This document shows, in pieces, positions 56,546-64,000 of a stretch of 64,000 nt of DNA. The position numbers and the translations under genes are program-made. The notes under the pieces are model-generated. The model did not search any database. It saw only the letters and a list, made by a program, of their open reading frames with translations, and was not told the origin of the DNA. The stretch is from an uncultured bacterium (lineage in GTDB: Bacteria; Verrucomicrobiota; Kiritimatiellia; CAIVKH01), in contig CAIVKH010000342.1 of NCBI GenBank assembly GCA_903906425.1, positions 1 through 64,000 on the forward strand, written 5' to 3'. Within the stretch, counting starts at the first letter, position 1, and each line of letters opens with the position of its first letter.

Positions 56546-57834
56546 AGTCCAAGCAATTTGAATGTCCGATTTACGTCACGGAAATGCGTGCTGATGTCGA
56601 AAACCTTGTCGAAATCTTTTGCCGTCACTTTTCCCGCGACCTTCGGATCGGCTTCGAGCAGCTTCCGCAGCGGAATTTTTGTTTCCCAGCTCTTCATCGC
56701 GGAAGTCTGGATAATCTTGTAGGCATCTTCGCGCGAGACGCCTTTTTCGATCATCATCAGCAGCGCCTGTTGCGAATGCATCAGGCCGCCGGTGAGATCG
56801 AGGTTGTGCTGCATCTGCTCGGGATAAACGATCAGTTTGCTGACGAGCCATTCGGTCTTCGCGAGCATGTAATCGAGCGCGATGGTCGCATCGGGCATGA
56901 CGACGCGTTCGACGGACGAATGCGAAATATCGCGCTCGTGCCACAGTGCGACGTTCTCCATGCCGGCCACAGCATAGGCGCGCAGCAGCCGCGCCATTCC
57001 CGACAGCCGCTCGCCGATGATCGGGTTGCGCTTGTGCGGCATCGCGGACGAACCTTTTTGTCCCGGCGCAAAAAATTCCTCGGTCTCGCGGACTTCGGTT
57101 CGCTGGAGGTGACGAAATTCCGTGGCCCAGCGGTCAATCGAACAGGCGACGACCGCGAGCTGGTTCAAGTATTCGGCGTGATTGTCGCGCTGCAAAACCT
57201 GCGTGGAAATTGGCGCGGGCTTGAGGCCGAGTTTTTCGCAGACATATTTTTCGACGAACGGATCGAGGTGCGCGTGCGTGCCGACCGCACCGGAAAGTTG
57301 TCCCCATCGCGCGGCCTCGCGGGCGCGTTCGAGACGTTCGAGTGCCCGGCCGAATTCGTCGTACATCAGTGCCATCTTCAAGCCGAACGTGATCGGTTCG
57401 GCGTGGACGCCGTGCGAACGGCCGATCATCGGAGTGAATTTATATTTCTTCGCCTGCGCGGCGGCGGCGGCGCGAACTTTTTTCACGCCAGCGATGAGCA
57501 AGTCGGCAGCCTCGACCATTTGAACGGCGAGCGATGTGTCGAGCACATCGGAGCTGGTCATGCCTTTGTGGATAAAGCGGCCGGACGGGCCGACGTGTTC
57601 GTTGACGCAGGTCAAAAAAGCGATGACGTCGTGTTCGACTTCCTTTTCGATTTCGTCAATGCGGGCGACGGTGAAGTTCGCCTTCGTCTTGATGTTCTTG
57701 AGATCCTTGGCCGGGATATTGCCCAGCTTGTGCATCGCCTCGCAGGCGAGAATTTCGATCTTCAGCCAGATCGAAAATTTATTCTGGTCAGCCCAGATGG
57801 CGGCCATTTCGGGCCTTGTGTATCGTGGTATCAT
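56542..57834 (-). CDS. purB: Adenylosuccinate lyase
   Basis: Cleaves SAICAR and adenylosuccinate in purine synthesis. The 430-aa protein carries the fumarase/aspartase superfamily signature GSSAMPHKRNP, with TSSDVLDTSLA and GRSHGVHAEP catalytic regions. ATG 57834 has GGGAAGGAAG upstream; the open frame continues upstream into a palindrome array. First gene of purB-purM-purH. Confidence 0.97.
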   Translation of the reverse strand: MIPRYTRPEMAAIWADQNKFSIWLKIEILACEAMHKLGNIPAKDLKNIKTKANFTVARIDEIEKEVEHDVIAFLTCVNEHVGPSGRFIHKGMTSSDVLDTSLAVQMVEAADLLIAGVKKVRAAAAAQAKKYKFTPMIGRSHGVHAEPITFGLKMALMYDEFGRALERLERAREAARWGQLSGAVGTHAHLDPFVEKYVCEKLGLKPAPISTQVLQRDNHAEYLNQLAVVACSIDRWATEFRHLQRTEVRETEEFFAPGQKGSSAMPHKRNPIIGERLSGMARLLRAYAVAGMENVALWHERDISHSSVERVVMPDATIALDYMLAKTEWLVSKLIVYPEQMQHNLDLTGGLMHSQQALLMMIEKGVSREDAYKIIQTSAMKSWETKIPLRKLLEADPKVAGKVTAKDFDKVFDISTHFRDVNRTFKLLGL

Positions 57835-57924
57835 GCTTCCTTCCCCGTCATTTTCCCGACATGGAAAGCGGCGCACGGTAGCAAACGGCGGCCGCGGCGC
57901 AAAACAGAAATTCGCAAGTCCAAG

Positions 57925-58003
57925 TTCCAATGATTGGAAGTTTGCGCTGCGCATTTTTCCAATGATTGGAAATTGGCGGAACGGGTTTTTCCAATGATTG
58001 GAA
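57925..58003. repeat. Phased palindrome array, three units
   Basis: Perfect units at 57925-57939, 57957-57971 and 57989-58003, all with centre G, period exactly 32 bp. Between divergent genes. Confidence 0.95.
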
Positions 58004-58138
58004 GTTGCGGTATTTTTTCACGGTCGGCGCCATCCAGGAATCGTCGCGGCGTCAGCCGCGTAGGTCAGGGGCGGTGCGGAATTGGCGGGCGGGGGGCGGG
58101 CGGGTATGCTTGGTTGTTCAATTGGCGAGGGCATTGTC

Positions 58139-59887
58139 ATGAAAATGTTTCGTGTGTGTGCGGTGATTTATTTTGCGGCGGTTGCGGCGCGTGCGCAGGT
58201 GCCGCAGTTGATCGCTTTTCAGGGCCGGCTGCTGAGCGGGTCGAATCTGGTGAGCGGCGTGACGCCGATTTCGCTGCGGCTGTTCAATGCGGCGAGCGGC
58301 GGGGCGATGCTCTACGAGGATTCGAACAACGTCGCGGTGGCGGACGGGCTGTATTCGACGTTCATCGGCGATGACTCGACGGGCGGGTCGCTGACGAATG
58401 CGCTGGCGGCGACGAATCTTTATCTGGAGGTGATGGTGAACGGGACGGCGCTTTCGCCGCGCGAGCGGGTCGCGTCGGTGGTGTATGCGCTGGAGGCGGG
58501 CGTGGCGCAGGGCGTGGTGGCGAATGGAATCACATTGGGGATGATCGCGCCGAATGCGGTCCAGGGCGCGAATCTCGCGCCGGGCGCGGTGACCGGGGCC
58601 GCGATTTTCAACGGGACGATCACGCCGCAGGAGCTCGATGTGCCGAGTTTTTCGAACACGTTCTGGAAGGTGGACGGAAATTCGGGGACCGCGGCGGCAG
58701 CGGGTTTTGTCGGAACGTCGGACAATCAAGCTTTGGAATTCAAAGTGAACGGTTCGCGGGCGCTGCGGCTGGAGCCGAATGCGACGTGTCCGAATGTCGT
58801 GGGCGGCGCGGGCGCGAATACGACGGGCGTGGGCGTGGCGGGCGCGGCGATCGGCGGCGGATCGGGAAACAGGGCGGCGGCGAGTTTCGCCGCGATTGGC
58901 GGGGGAATTTCGAATGCGGCGGGCGGGTCGGTGTCGTTTGTCGGCGGCGGTTCGAACAACGTCGCATCCGGCTCCGGCGCTGTCGTTGCCGGCGGTGAAT
59001 TCAACAAATCTTCGGGCACCGATTCGACCGTTGCCGGCGGATCGGGCAATAGCGCCGCAGGTATGCAGTCCACCATCGGAGGCGGCAAAGGCAACCTCGC
59101 GACCAACGACAACTGCACCATCGCAGGCGGCCAGCAGAATTATGCGTATGGACAGGGCGCGACCGTCGGCGGCGGCTGGAACAACATCGCAATCGGCAAC
59201 CCCGGCTACGGAACCGTGGCGGGCGGGCAGACCAACGCCGCGTCGGGCAGTTGGTCGGCGGTTGGCGGCGGCTATGGCAACGTGGCCAGCGGCCCGTTGT
59301 CGGCGGTTCCCGGCGGATATTACAACGTCGCGTCCAGCACGAACTGTCTGGCAGCGGGATTCCACGCGAGGGCCAGCCACCCCGGCTCGTTCGTCTGGAG
59401 CGATCTGAGCAGCACGTCCGACACGACTTCAACAAACGCGAACGCGTGGACCGCCCGTTGCGTCGGCGGCGCGCGGTTCATCACGGCGGTTGATGGCTCC
59501 GGCAATCCGACTGCGGGGATTCAGTTGTCGCCGGGGGCTTCCGCATGGAGCAACCTGAGCGACAAAAATGCCAAGGAAAATTTCGCATCTGTTGATTCAC
59601 GCGGCGTCCTCGAAAAAGTCGCCGCGATGCCGGTGACGGAATGGAATTTGAAGTCGCAGAATCCTTCGATTCATCACGTCGGCCCGATGGCGCAGGATTT
59701 TCGCGCCGCGTTCGGCCTCGGCGAGAGCGAGCGCTACATCAACTCCTCCGACGCCGACGGTGTGGCATTCGCGGCGATCCAGGGCCTGTACGGCCTCGTC
59801 CGCGATCAGCGCGCCGAGATCGAACAACTCAAACACGAAATCGAATCACTGAAGAAATCGCTTCGCGAAAACAAAGCGTTGCCCTGA
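58139..59887 (+). CDS. Exported spike-like protein: YadA-head repeats plus S74 chaperone domain
   Basis: A 582-aa protein with signal peptide (KMFRVCAVIYFAAVAARAQ). Residues about 240-410 are YadA-head-like repeats of about 14-16 residues (GGGSNNVASGSGAVVAGG and similar). The C-terminus (about 485-582) is a peptidase S74/intramolecular chaperone domain: SDKNAKENF contains Ser and Lys five residues apart as in the self-cleaving dyad, then GPMAQDFRAAFGLG and a final coiled coil. This predicts a trimeric fibre that auto-cleaves after folding. Unlike phage tailspikes it has its own signal peptide, and no autotransporter barrel is present. Confidence 0.85.
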   Translation: MKMFRVCAVIYFAAVAARAQVPQLIAFQGRLLSGSNLVSGVTPISLRLFNAASGGAMLYEDSNNVAVADGLYSTFIGDDSTGGSLTNALAATNLYLEVMVNGTALSPRERVASVVYALEAGVAQGVVANGITLGMIAPNAVQGANLAPGAVTGAAIFNGTITPQELDVPSFSNTFWKVDGNSGTAAAAGFVGTSDNQALEFKVNGSRALRLEPNATCPNVVGGAGANTTGVGVAGAAIGGGSGNRAAASFAAIGGGISNAAGGSVSFVGGGSNNVASGSGAVVAGGEFNKSSGTDSTVAGGSGNSAAGMQSTIGGGKGNLATNDNCTIAGGQQNYAYGQGATVGGGWNNIAIGNPGYGTVAGGQTNAASGSWSAVGGGYGNVASGPLSAVPGGYYNVASSTNCLAAGFHARASHPGSFVWSDLSSTSDTTSTNANAWTARCVGGARFITAVDGSGNPTAGIQLSPGASAWSNLSDKNAKENFASVDSRGVLEKVAAMPVTEWNLKSQNPSIHHVGPMAQDFRAAFGLGESERYINSSDADGVAFAAIQGLYGLVRDQRAEIEQLKHEIESLKKSLRENKALP

Positions 59888-59931
59888 TGACGACGCCCGG
59901 CGCCGGTCGGGCCGCGGACGAGATTCAAAAT

Positions 59932-59978
59932 TTCCAATGATTGGAAAATGCGGCCGCGCAAACTTCCAATCATTGGAA
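59932..59978. repeat. Phased palindrome pair
   Basis: Perfect units at 59932-59946 (G) and 59964-59978 (C), 32 bp apart with complementary centres. Between convergent genes. Confidence 0.95.
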
Positions 59979-60015
59979 ATTTTCGTCGCGCGCTCGCGGC
60001 GCGGATCAGCGCGGA

Positions 60016-61152
60016 TCAGCGCGGAACGGGGCGGGCGGCGTCGTGCGCGGAGCCGTGTTCGCAGGCAGGATGGTCGTAGGGCGGCAGCGGCGGATTGTGC
60101 TCGGCGGCGAAGACGAGGCGGTCGAATTCGGCGCGGTATTCGGCGGCGATCCGGCGCGAGCGGATGATGACGGAGACTTCGTTGTTGGAGCGCTCGGCGC
60201 TGCGGGAAAAATTGTAGGAGCCGCAGCAGACGGTCTCGTCGTCGAGGATCATGACCTTGTGGTGCAGCAGCGCCTGGTTGCCGTCGTGCCATTCCTTCAC
60301 GCCCTGCCGGCCGAGCCAGGGGAACTCGGAGAACCGGTCAATCTGGCATTCGTCGAAGACGCCTTCGACGGTCAGGCCCGCGTGCTTTTTCTTCGCCATC
60401 AGGTTGCCGATGTCGCGGTCGGTAAAAGTGAAAATCATGAAGCGGATGCTGTTGGTGGCGTGTTGCAGCGCGTCGAGCAGCGAGGCCTGCACACCGCCTT
60501 CGGGTGAAAACCGGATCGAGATTTCGGCGTCGCCGACGCGGACCGGCTTCTTGGTGCCGGCGGCGCCGCGGTTGTATTTGTGGTTGTCGAACAGCTCGTC
60601 GAATTCCTGCTGGAAAATCACGGCGACCTCCGGCGAGCGGACGAAGACGTTGTTGTTGTTGTCGCGATAGAGCGCGTTGTGGGTCCAGTTCATGGACGCG
60701 AACCACACGGCCGTGCCGTCGGCGATGGCGAATTTACAGTGCATGAGACCGGACTTTTTCTCAGCCGCCACGGCGATGCCGGCCGCGCGCAGATGCTCGT
60801 ATGATTCCTGCGGCACGTTGCCGTGCGTCTTGTCGAGCGTGTTGTCGTATTCGGAAATCACGCGCACGCGGACTCCGCGGCTCTTCGCATCGAGCAGCGC
60901 CACGACCGCGCCGGGGTCCTCGATGTCGTACACGCAGACATCGAGCGTCTTCTTCGCCGACGCGATGAAGGCGAAAAGATATTTGTCGGAATTCCGCGGG
61001 TCCGCAGCGCCGATCTTCTCATTGTCCACGTACAGGCCCTTGTAGGCGTTGTTGAAGACGATGCTGACCGGATTGGTCAGCGTGTCCAGCAGCGACGAGT
61101 CAGCGCGCGACGACGCGGCGGCGAGCAGGACAAGCAGAATAAATTTCTTCAA
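60016..61152 (-). CDS. Exported phospholipase D-like (HKD) protein
   Basis: A 378-aa protein with signal peptide (KKFILLVLLAAASSRA). Two HKD catalytic motifs are complete: HCKFAIADGTAVWFASMNW and HHKVMILDDETVCCGSYNFS, in line with a PLD-superfamily phosphodiesterase or nuclease of the secreted type. The start appears to be TTG at 61152, whose bases overlap the stop of the upstream gene (TTGA). The substrate is unknown. Confidence 0.88.
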   Translation of the reverse strand: MKKFILLVLLAAASSRADSSLLDTLTNPVSIVFNNAYKGLYVDNEKIGAADPRNSDKYLFAFIASAKKTLDVCVYDIEDPGAVVALLDAKSRGVRVRVISEYDNTLDKTHGNVPQESYEHLRAAGIAVAAEKKSGLMHCKFAIADGTAVWFASMNWTHNALYRDNNNNVFVRSPEVAVIFQQEFDELFDNHKYNRGAAGTKKPVRVGDAEISIRFSPEGGVQASLLDALQHATNSIRFMIFTFTDRDIGNLMAKKKHAGLTVEGVFDECQIDRFSEFPWLGRQGVKEWHDGNQALLHHKVMILDDETVCCGSYNFSRSAERSNNEVSVIIRSRRIAAEYRAEFDRLVFAAEHNPPLPPYDHPACEHGSAHDAARPVPR

Positions 61153-61559
61153 CGGTTGCGCTCCTTGTTCTCGGAATTGTTTTTCAACGCGAAGAAGATA
61201 CCCACGACGGTCGCGACCGGTAAAAATCTGCCGATGCCGAGCGTCGAGTAGTAGCCCGAAATGACCGCGATCACGAAGCACTGCTTGAGCCGCAGATTGC
61301 AGACGCGCGCAAACCAGAAGCCGAGAATCGCGCCGAAGAGGATCCCGAATTTGTTCATCGGCTCCAGATGAAACGCGTCGAGGATCATGCCGGAGACGAT
61401 CGGACCGAGGACGTTCGCGACGCGATCCAGAGGTCGGCGCGGCGGGCGCTGCGCGCGCGGCGGCGGTGGCTGCGCAGACGGAGGCGGCCGGCGCGAATCA
61501 CCGCGGTCCGGTGGCAGCACTTCCGGGATTAGAATTTCCTTGTCGATCTTATCGGCCAT
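61149..61559 (-). CDS. Small membrane protein with Pro-rich N-terminus
   Basis: A 136-aa protein. Residues 1-45 are charged and Pro/Arg-rich (PPPSAQPPPPRAQRPPRRP); then two or three hydrophobic segments (FGILFGAILGFWFARV; CFVIAVISGYYSTLG; FLPVATVVGIFFAL). No family recognised. It is translationally coupled to the PLD gene, so the two products may act together at the envelope. Confidence 0.7.
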   Translation of the reverse strand: MADKIDKEILIPEVLPPDRGDSRRPPPSAQPPPPRAQRPPRRPLDRVANVLGPIVSGMILDAFHLEPMNKFGILFGAILGFWFARVCNLRLKQCFVIAVISGYYSTLGIGRFLPVATVVGIFFALKNNSENKERNR

Positions 61560-61660
61560 CGCGCGAACCTATCAAAGGCCGGGAATTTCGCTAGGAAGCA
61601 AATTCGGAGAGCTTCCGTCTTCCGCGCCCCGCGCCACTGTGGTTGAATCCCGGCGACGAA

Positions 61661-62884
61661 ATGAACTCCGCGCTGATTATTTTTTTGCTCACCTATGCCG
61701 GTGTCGCCATCGGAGGAATTCCAGGGCTGGCGATTGACCGCACCGGCATCGCGCTGCTCGGCGCGATTGCGATGGTCGCCTTCGGCGGCGTCGGCGAACA
61801 GCAGGCGCTGATATCCATTGATCTGCCGACGATCCTTTTGCTTTTCAGCCTGATGGTGATTTCATCGCAGCTCGCCCTCGGCGGTTTTTACACGAAGGTC
61901 GCGGAACTCCTCGCGCAAAGTCTGCAGAGGCCGCGGCGGTTTCTGTTCCAGATGATGATCGTGGTCGCCGGACTTTCGGCGGTGCTGACGAATGACGTGG
62001 TCTGCCTCGCGCTCGCGCCGCTGCTGGCCGTCGCGGTCCGCCGCGCGAAATTGAATCCGGTTCCATATCTGCTCGGCCTGGCCGCCGCCGCCAACATCGG
62101 CTCCGCAGCGACGATCATCGGAAATCCGCAAAATATTTTGATCGGGCAGTCCGGTCATCTGAATTTCGGAAAATTTCTCGCGTGGTGTTCCGTTCCGTCC
62201 ATCGTTTCGCTTGCAGCCGCGTTCGCTCTGTTGCTCGGATTCTATCGCGGCAAACTGCAACTCGCGGATGGCGCGCCGCCGACGCCGGTCGCCGAACCAG
62301 GCCCGACCTACAACGCGCACCAGAGCCGCAAAGGAATTTTTGCGACGGTCGTCGTGATGGCGCTTTTCTTCACGCCAATCCCGCGCGAAGTCACCGCGCT
62401 TTGCGCCGCGGGATGGCTGCTGTGCAGCCGCCGCATGACCACGCGCTCGCTGCTCGGCGAAGTGGACTGGCATCTCATCACGCTTTTCTGCGGGCTGTTC
62501 ATCGTCATCAAAGGATTTGAAACGACTGGCGCGCCGGCGCGACTTGTCCAGGCGCTGGCCGCGCACGGCTTCGCGCTGAACAATCCACTTTCGCTCACCG
62601 GCGTTTCGGTCGCGCTCAGCAACATCGTCAGCAACGTTCCGGCGACGATGCTGCTGACCAAGTTTCTCGATCCCGCACATTCGCTGCCGTGGTACGTCCT
62701 CGCCCTCACGAGCACCTTCGCCGGCAACCTGATCACGATCGGCAGCATTGCGAACCTGATCGTGATCGAGCAGGCGAAAGTTCAGGGCGTTCACATCGGC
62801 TTTCGCGAACACGCGCGCACCGGAATTCCGATCACGCTGGCATCGCTCGGCGCGACCGTCGTCTGGCTTTGGATTGCGGGCTGA
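61661..62884 (+). CDS. SLC13/ArsB-like (ion transporter superfamily) membrane protein
   Basis: A 407-aa polytopic protein with about eleven membrane segments. LTYAGVAIGGIPGLAIDRTG, AVLTNDVVCLALAPLL and NIGSAATIIGNPQNILIG in the first half and VSVALSNIVSNVPATMLLTK with NLITIGSIANLIVIEQAK in the second half are the two re-entrant hairpin regions typical of the ArsB/NhaD/CitM (IT) superfamily. The transported ion is not predictable (Na+/H+, arsenite or dicarboxylate possible). ATG 61661 is preferred over TTG 61643. Confidence 0.87.
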   Translation: MNSALIIFLLTYAGVAIGGIPGLAIDRTGIALLGAIAMVAFGGVGEQQALISIDLPTILLLFSLMVISSQLALGGFYTKVAELLAQSLQRPRRFLFQMMIVVAGLSAVLTNDVVCLALAPLLAVAVRRAKLNPVPYLLGLAAAANIGSAATIIGNPQNILIGQSGHLNFGKFLAWCSVPSIVSLAAAFALLLGFYRGKLQLADGAPPTPVAEPGPTYNAHQSRKGIFATVVVMALFFTPIPREVTALCAAGWLLCSRRMTTRSLLGEVDWHLITLFCGLFIVIKGFETTGAPARLVQALAAHGFALNNPLSLTGVSVALSNIVSNVPATMLLTKFLDPAHSLPWYVLALTSTFAGNLITIGSIANLIVIEQAKVQGVHIGFREHARTGIPITLASLGATVVWLWIAG

Positions 62885-62890
62885 TCGCCT

Positions 62891-63832
62891 CTAATTCTTG
62901 CCGGGGATTTTTTCTTCGAAGGTGGCGGCGTCGCCGAGGGCTTTTGAATAGCCACCGTTCTGCAGCCAGGCTTTGGCCTGCGCATCGTCGCGCAAATAGG
63001 CATTCCAAAACGCAAGCGTTCCTTCCCGAATGAGCCGGTGATTGTGCTCGTCGGACGACTGGCTGCCGAAGCCTTCGCGTCCCGAGAACAGCATGTGTTT
63101 TCCGCCGTTGAAAACAACGAGGTACGAATCCGCCGCATGCGAATGATCGAACGGAGTACGGCGGTCCTCGGCTTTCTGCGGCCGGCCGACCGGGCTGGTG
63201 TCCTGTGTGCCGGTCATGTGCAGCACCGGAATTTTCACGCCGCTCATCGTGGCGTCGGTGACGGGATTCGGCGTCGGCGTGCTCATGGCGATGGCCGCCT
63301 CGACGCGCGGATCGCGAAAAACCGCGCCCGCGCCGGCGACCGCCATCGTTGTGTAGGCCCCGAACGAATGGCCGGCCACGCCGATGCGGTTCGTGTCGAT
63401 GTGGCCGCGCAGCGCCGCGTTGGTTTCGAGCGACGCGAGTTGGCCGATCGCGAAGCTGATGTCGCGCGGCCGGTCCAGCGCGTTCTTCGGATTCAGCGCG
63501 GATTCGTTCATCGCCTTCATGACATTCGCCGGGCCGCCGGTGCCGCGCCACACCGCCTCGTCGCTGCCGATGTGCTGGACGTGGATGACGACGTAGCCGT
63601 TCGACGCCCAGAAGCTGCCGAGATAGGCATAGCCCTCGCGCGATCCGCCGAGGCCGTGCGAAAAAAATATGACCGGGCAGCGGCCCGTCGGATTTTGCGG
63701 CGCATAAATTTTGTACGGAATTTCGCGCGATCGCGCCGCGTCGGTCCACGAACCCTCGGTGGTGAAAATGGAATTTGCGGCCCACGCGGGCAGCGCCAGA
63801 AAAAACAGGAGCCAGATTTTTGTTTTCGACAT
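62891..63832 (-). CDS. Secreted alpha/beta hydrolase (dienelactone hydrolase/PAF-acetylhydrolase-like)
   Basis: A 313-aa protein with signal peptide (SKTKIWLLFFLALPAWA). The oxyanion segment FFSHGLGGSREGY, the nucleophile elbow VAGHSFGAYT, Asp in MTGTQDTSPVG and a late His in FNGGKHMLF give a plausible triad. Likely an esterase or lipase acting outside the cytoplasm. Convergent with the transporter gene (6-bp gap). Confidence 0.87.
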   Translation of the reverse strand: MSKTKIWLLFFLALPAWAANSIFTTEGSWTDAARSREIPYKIYAPQNPTGRCPVIFFSHGLGGSREGYAYLGSFWASNGYVVIHVQHIGSDEAVWRGTGGPANVMKAMNESALNPKNALDRPRDISFAIGQLASLETNAALRGHIDTNRIGVAGHSFGAYTTMAVAGAGAVFRDPRVEAAIAMSTPTPNPVTDATMSGVKIPVLHMTGTQDTSPVGRPQKAEDRRTPFDHSHAADSYLVVFNGGKHMLFSGREGFGSQSSDEHNHRLIREGTLAFWNAYLRDDAQAKAWLQNGGYSKALGDAATFEEKIPGKN

Positions 63833-63873
63833 GCCGTCAAGAACGGTGCGCCGGTCACAATATTTTCGCCGGC

Positions 63874-63984
63874 TTCCAATGATTGGAACTTTGCGGCGGC
63901 GTTTCTTCCAATCATTGGAAGTTCAGCGCGGAAAATTTTCCAATGATTGGAAGTGAGCGCGACGGGAGTTTCCAATCATTGGAA
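63874..63984. repeat. Phased palindrome array, four units
   Basis: Perfect units at 63874-63888 (G), 63906-63920 (C), 63938-63952 (G) and 63970-63984 (C), period exactly 32 bp with alternating centres. Upstream of the hydrolase gene and at the window end; the array may continue beyond it. Confidence 0.95.
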
Positions 63985-64000
63985 AAATGCGCGAACGGGG

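Overview
The window comes from a GC-rich bacterium. Gene content (PVC-style Ser/Thr kinase, Tat-exported Gfo/Idh/MocA oxidoreductase, sortilin-like BNR protein, S9 peptidase, many secreted proteins) fits the Planctomycetes-Verrucomicrobia-Chlamydiae group. Very numerous TTCCAAT[G/C]ATTGGAA palindromes, often translated as FQSLE, SNHWK or PMIGK, make me think of Kiritimatiellota/Lentisphaerota-type genomes. That placement is inference; no rRNA gene is present to test it.

Layout. 1-0.54 kb: 3' part of a tyrosine recombinase. 0.6-6.7 kb: thiamin cluster (TPP riboswitch-thiC, then thiO-thiS-thiG-thiDE) split by a convergent hicBA module. 6.7-9.1 kb: cupin protein, repeat-rich membrane-tail protein, thioredoxin. 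9.2-12.8 kb (minus): 2-hydroxyacid dehydrogenase, CvpA-like protein, DnaG. 12.9-15.5 kb: TolQ/ExbB-like gene (frameshifted) with two one-TM partners. 15.6-19.5 kb: two glycosyltransferases around an ECF sigma/TM protein/exported protein operon. 19.6-26.9 kb: PEBP, kinase, zinc-ribbon Gly-rich protein, S9 peptidase, LRR protein. 27-29.5 kb: ahcY behind an ArsR-methyltransferase fusion. 29.7-34.5 kb: asnB-like amidotransferase, methyltransferase, GT39 (surface polysaccharide). 34.6-37.7 kb: AraC regulator divergent from a corrinoid protein and a UroD/MtaA-type methyltransferase. 37.9-41.2 kb: BNR protein, membrane protein, orphan coding remnant. 41.3-46.5 kb (minus): Rrf2 regulator-cysH-cysD-cysN, then sirC-hemA (sulfate assimilation plus siroheme/tetrapyrrole). 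46.7-50.1 kb: exported PpiC isomerase; prfA-prmC; rpmE. 50.2-53.8 kb: PP-loop ATPase; Tat-exported oxidoreductase pair. 53.9-57.8 kb: purB-purM-purH. 58.1-63.8 kb: YadA-head/S74 spike-like protein, secreted PLD protein, small membrane protein, SLC13/ArsB-like transporter, secreted alpha/beta hydrolase.

The most striking structure is not a gene. Fifty-two copies of a 15-bp palindrome lie in 22 clusters, never alone, with start-to-start spacing of 31-33 bp (nearly always 32) although the 16-18 bp spacers differ in sequence. Twenty clusters are intergenic regardless of gene orientation, often starting within about 15 bp of a stop codon. Two lie in frame inside thiO and in the ThiD-ThiE linker. 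In most two-unit clusters the central bases are complementary (G in one, C in the other), so the whole about 47-bp element is itself an inverted repeat able to form a 15-bp stem. This looks like a genome-wide structured or protein-binding element of unknown function.
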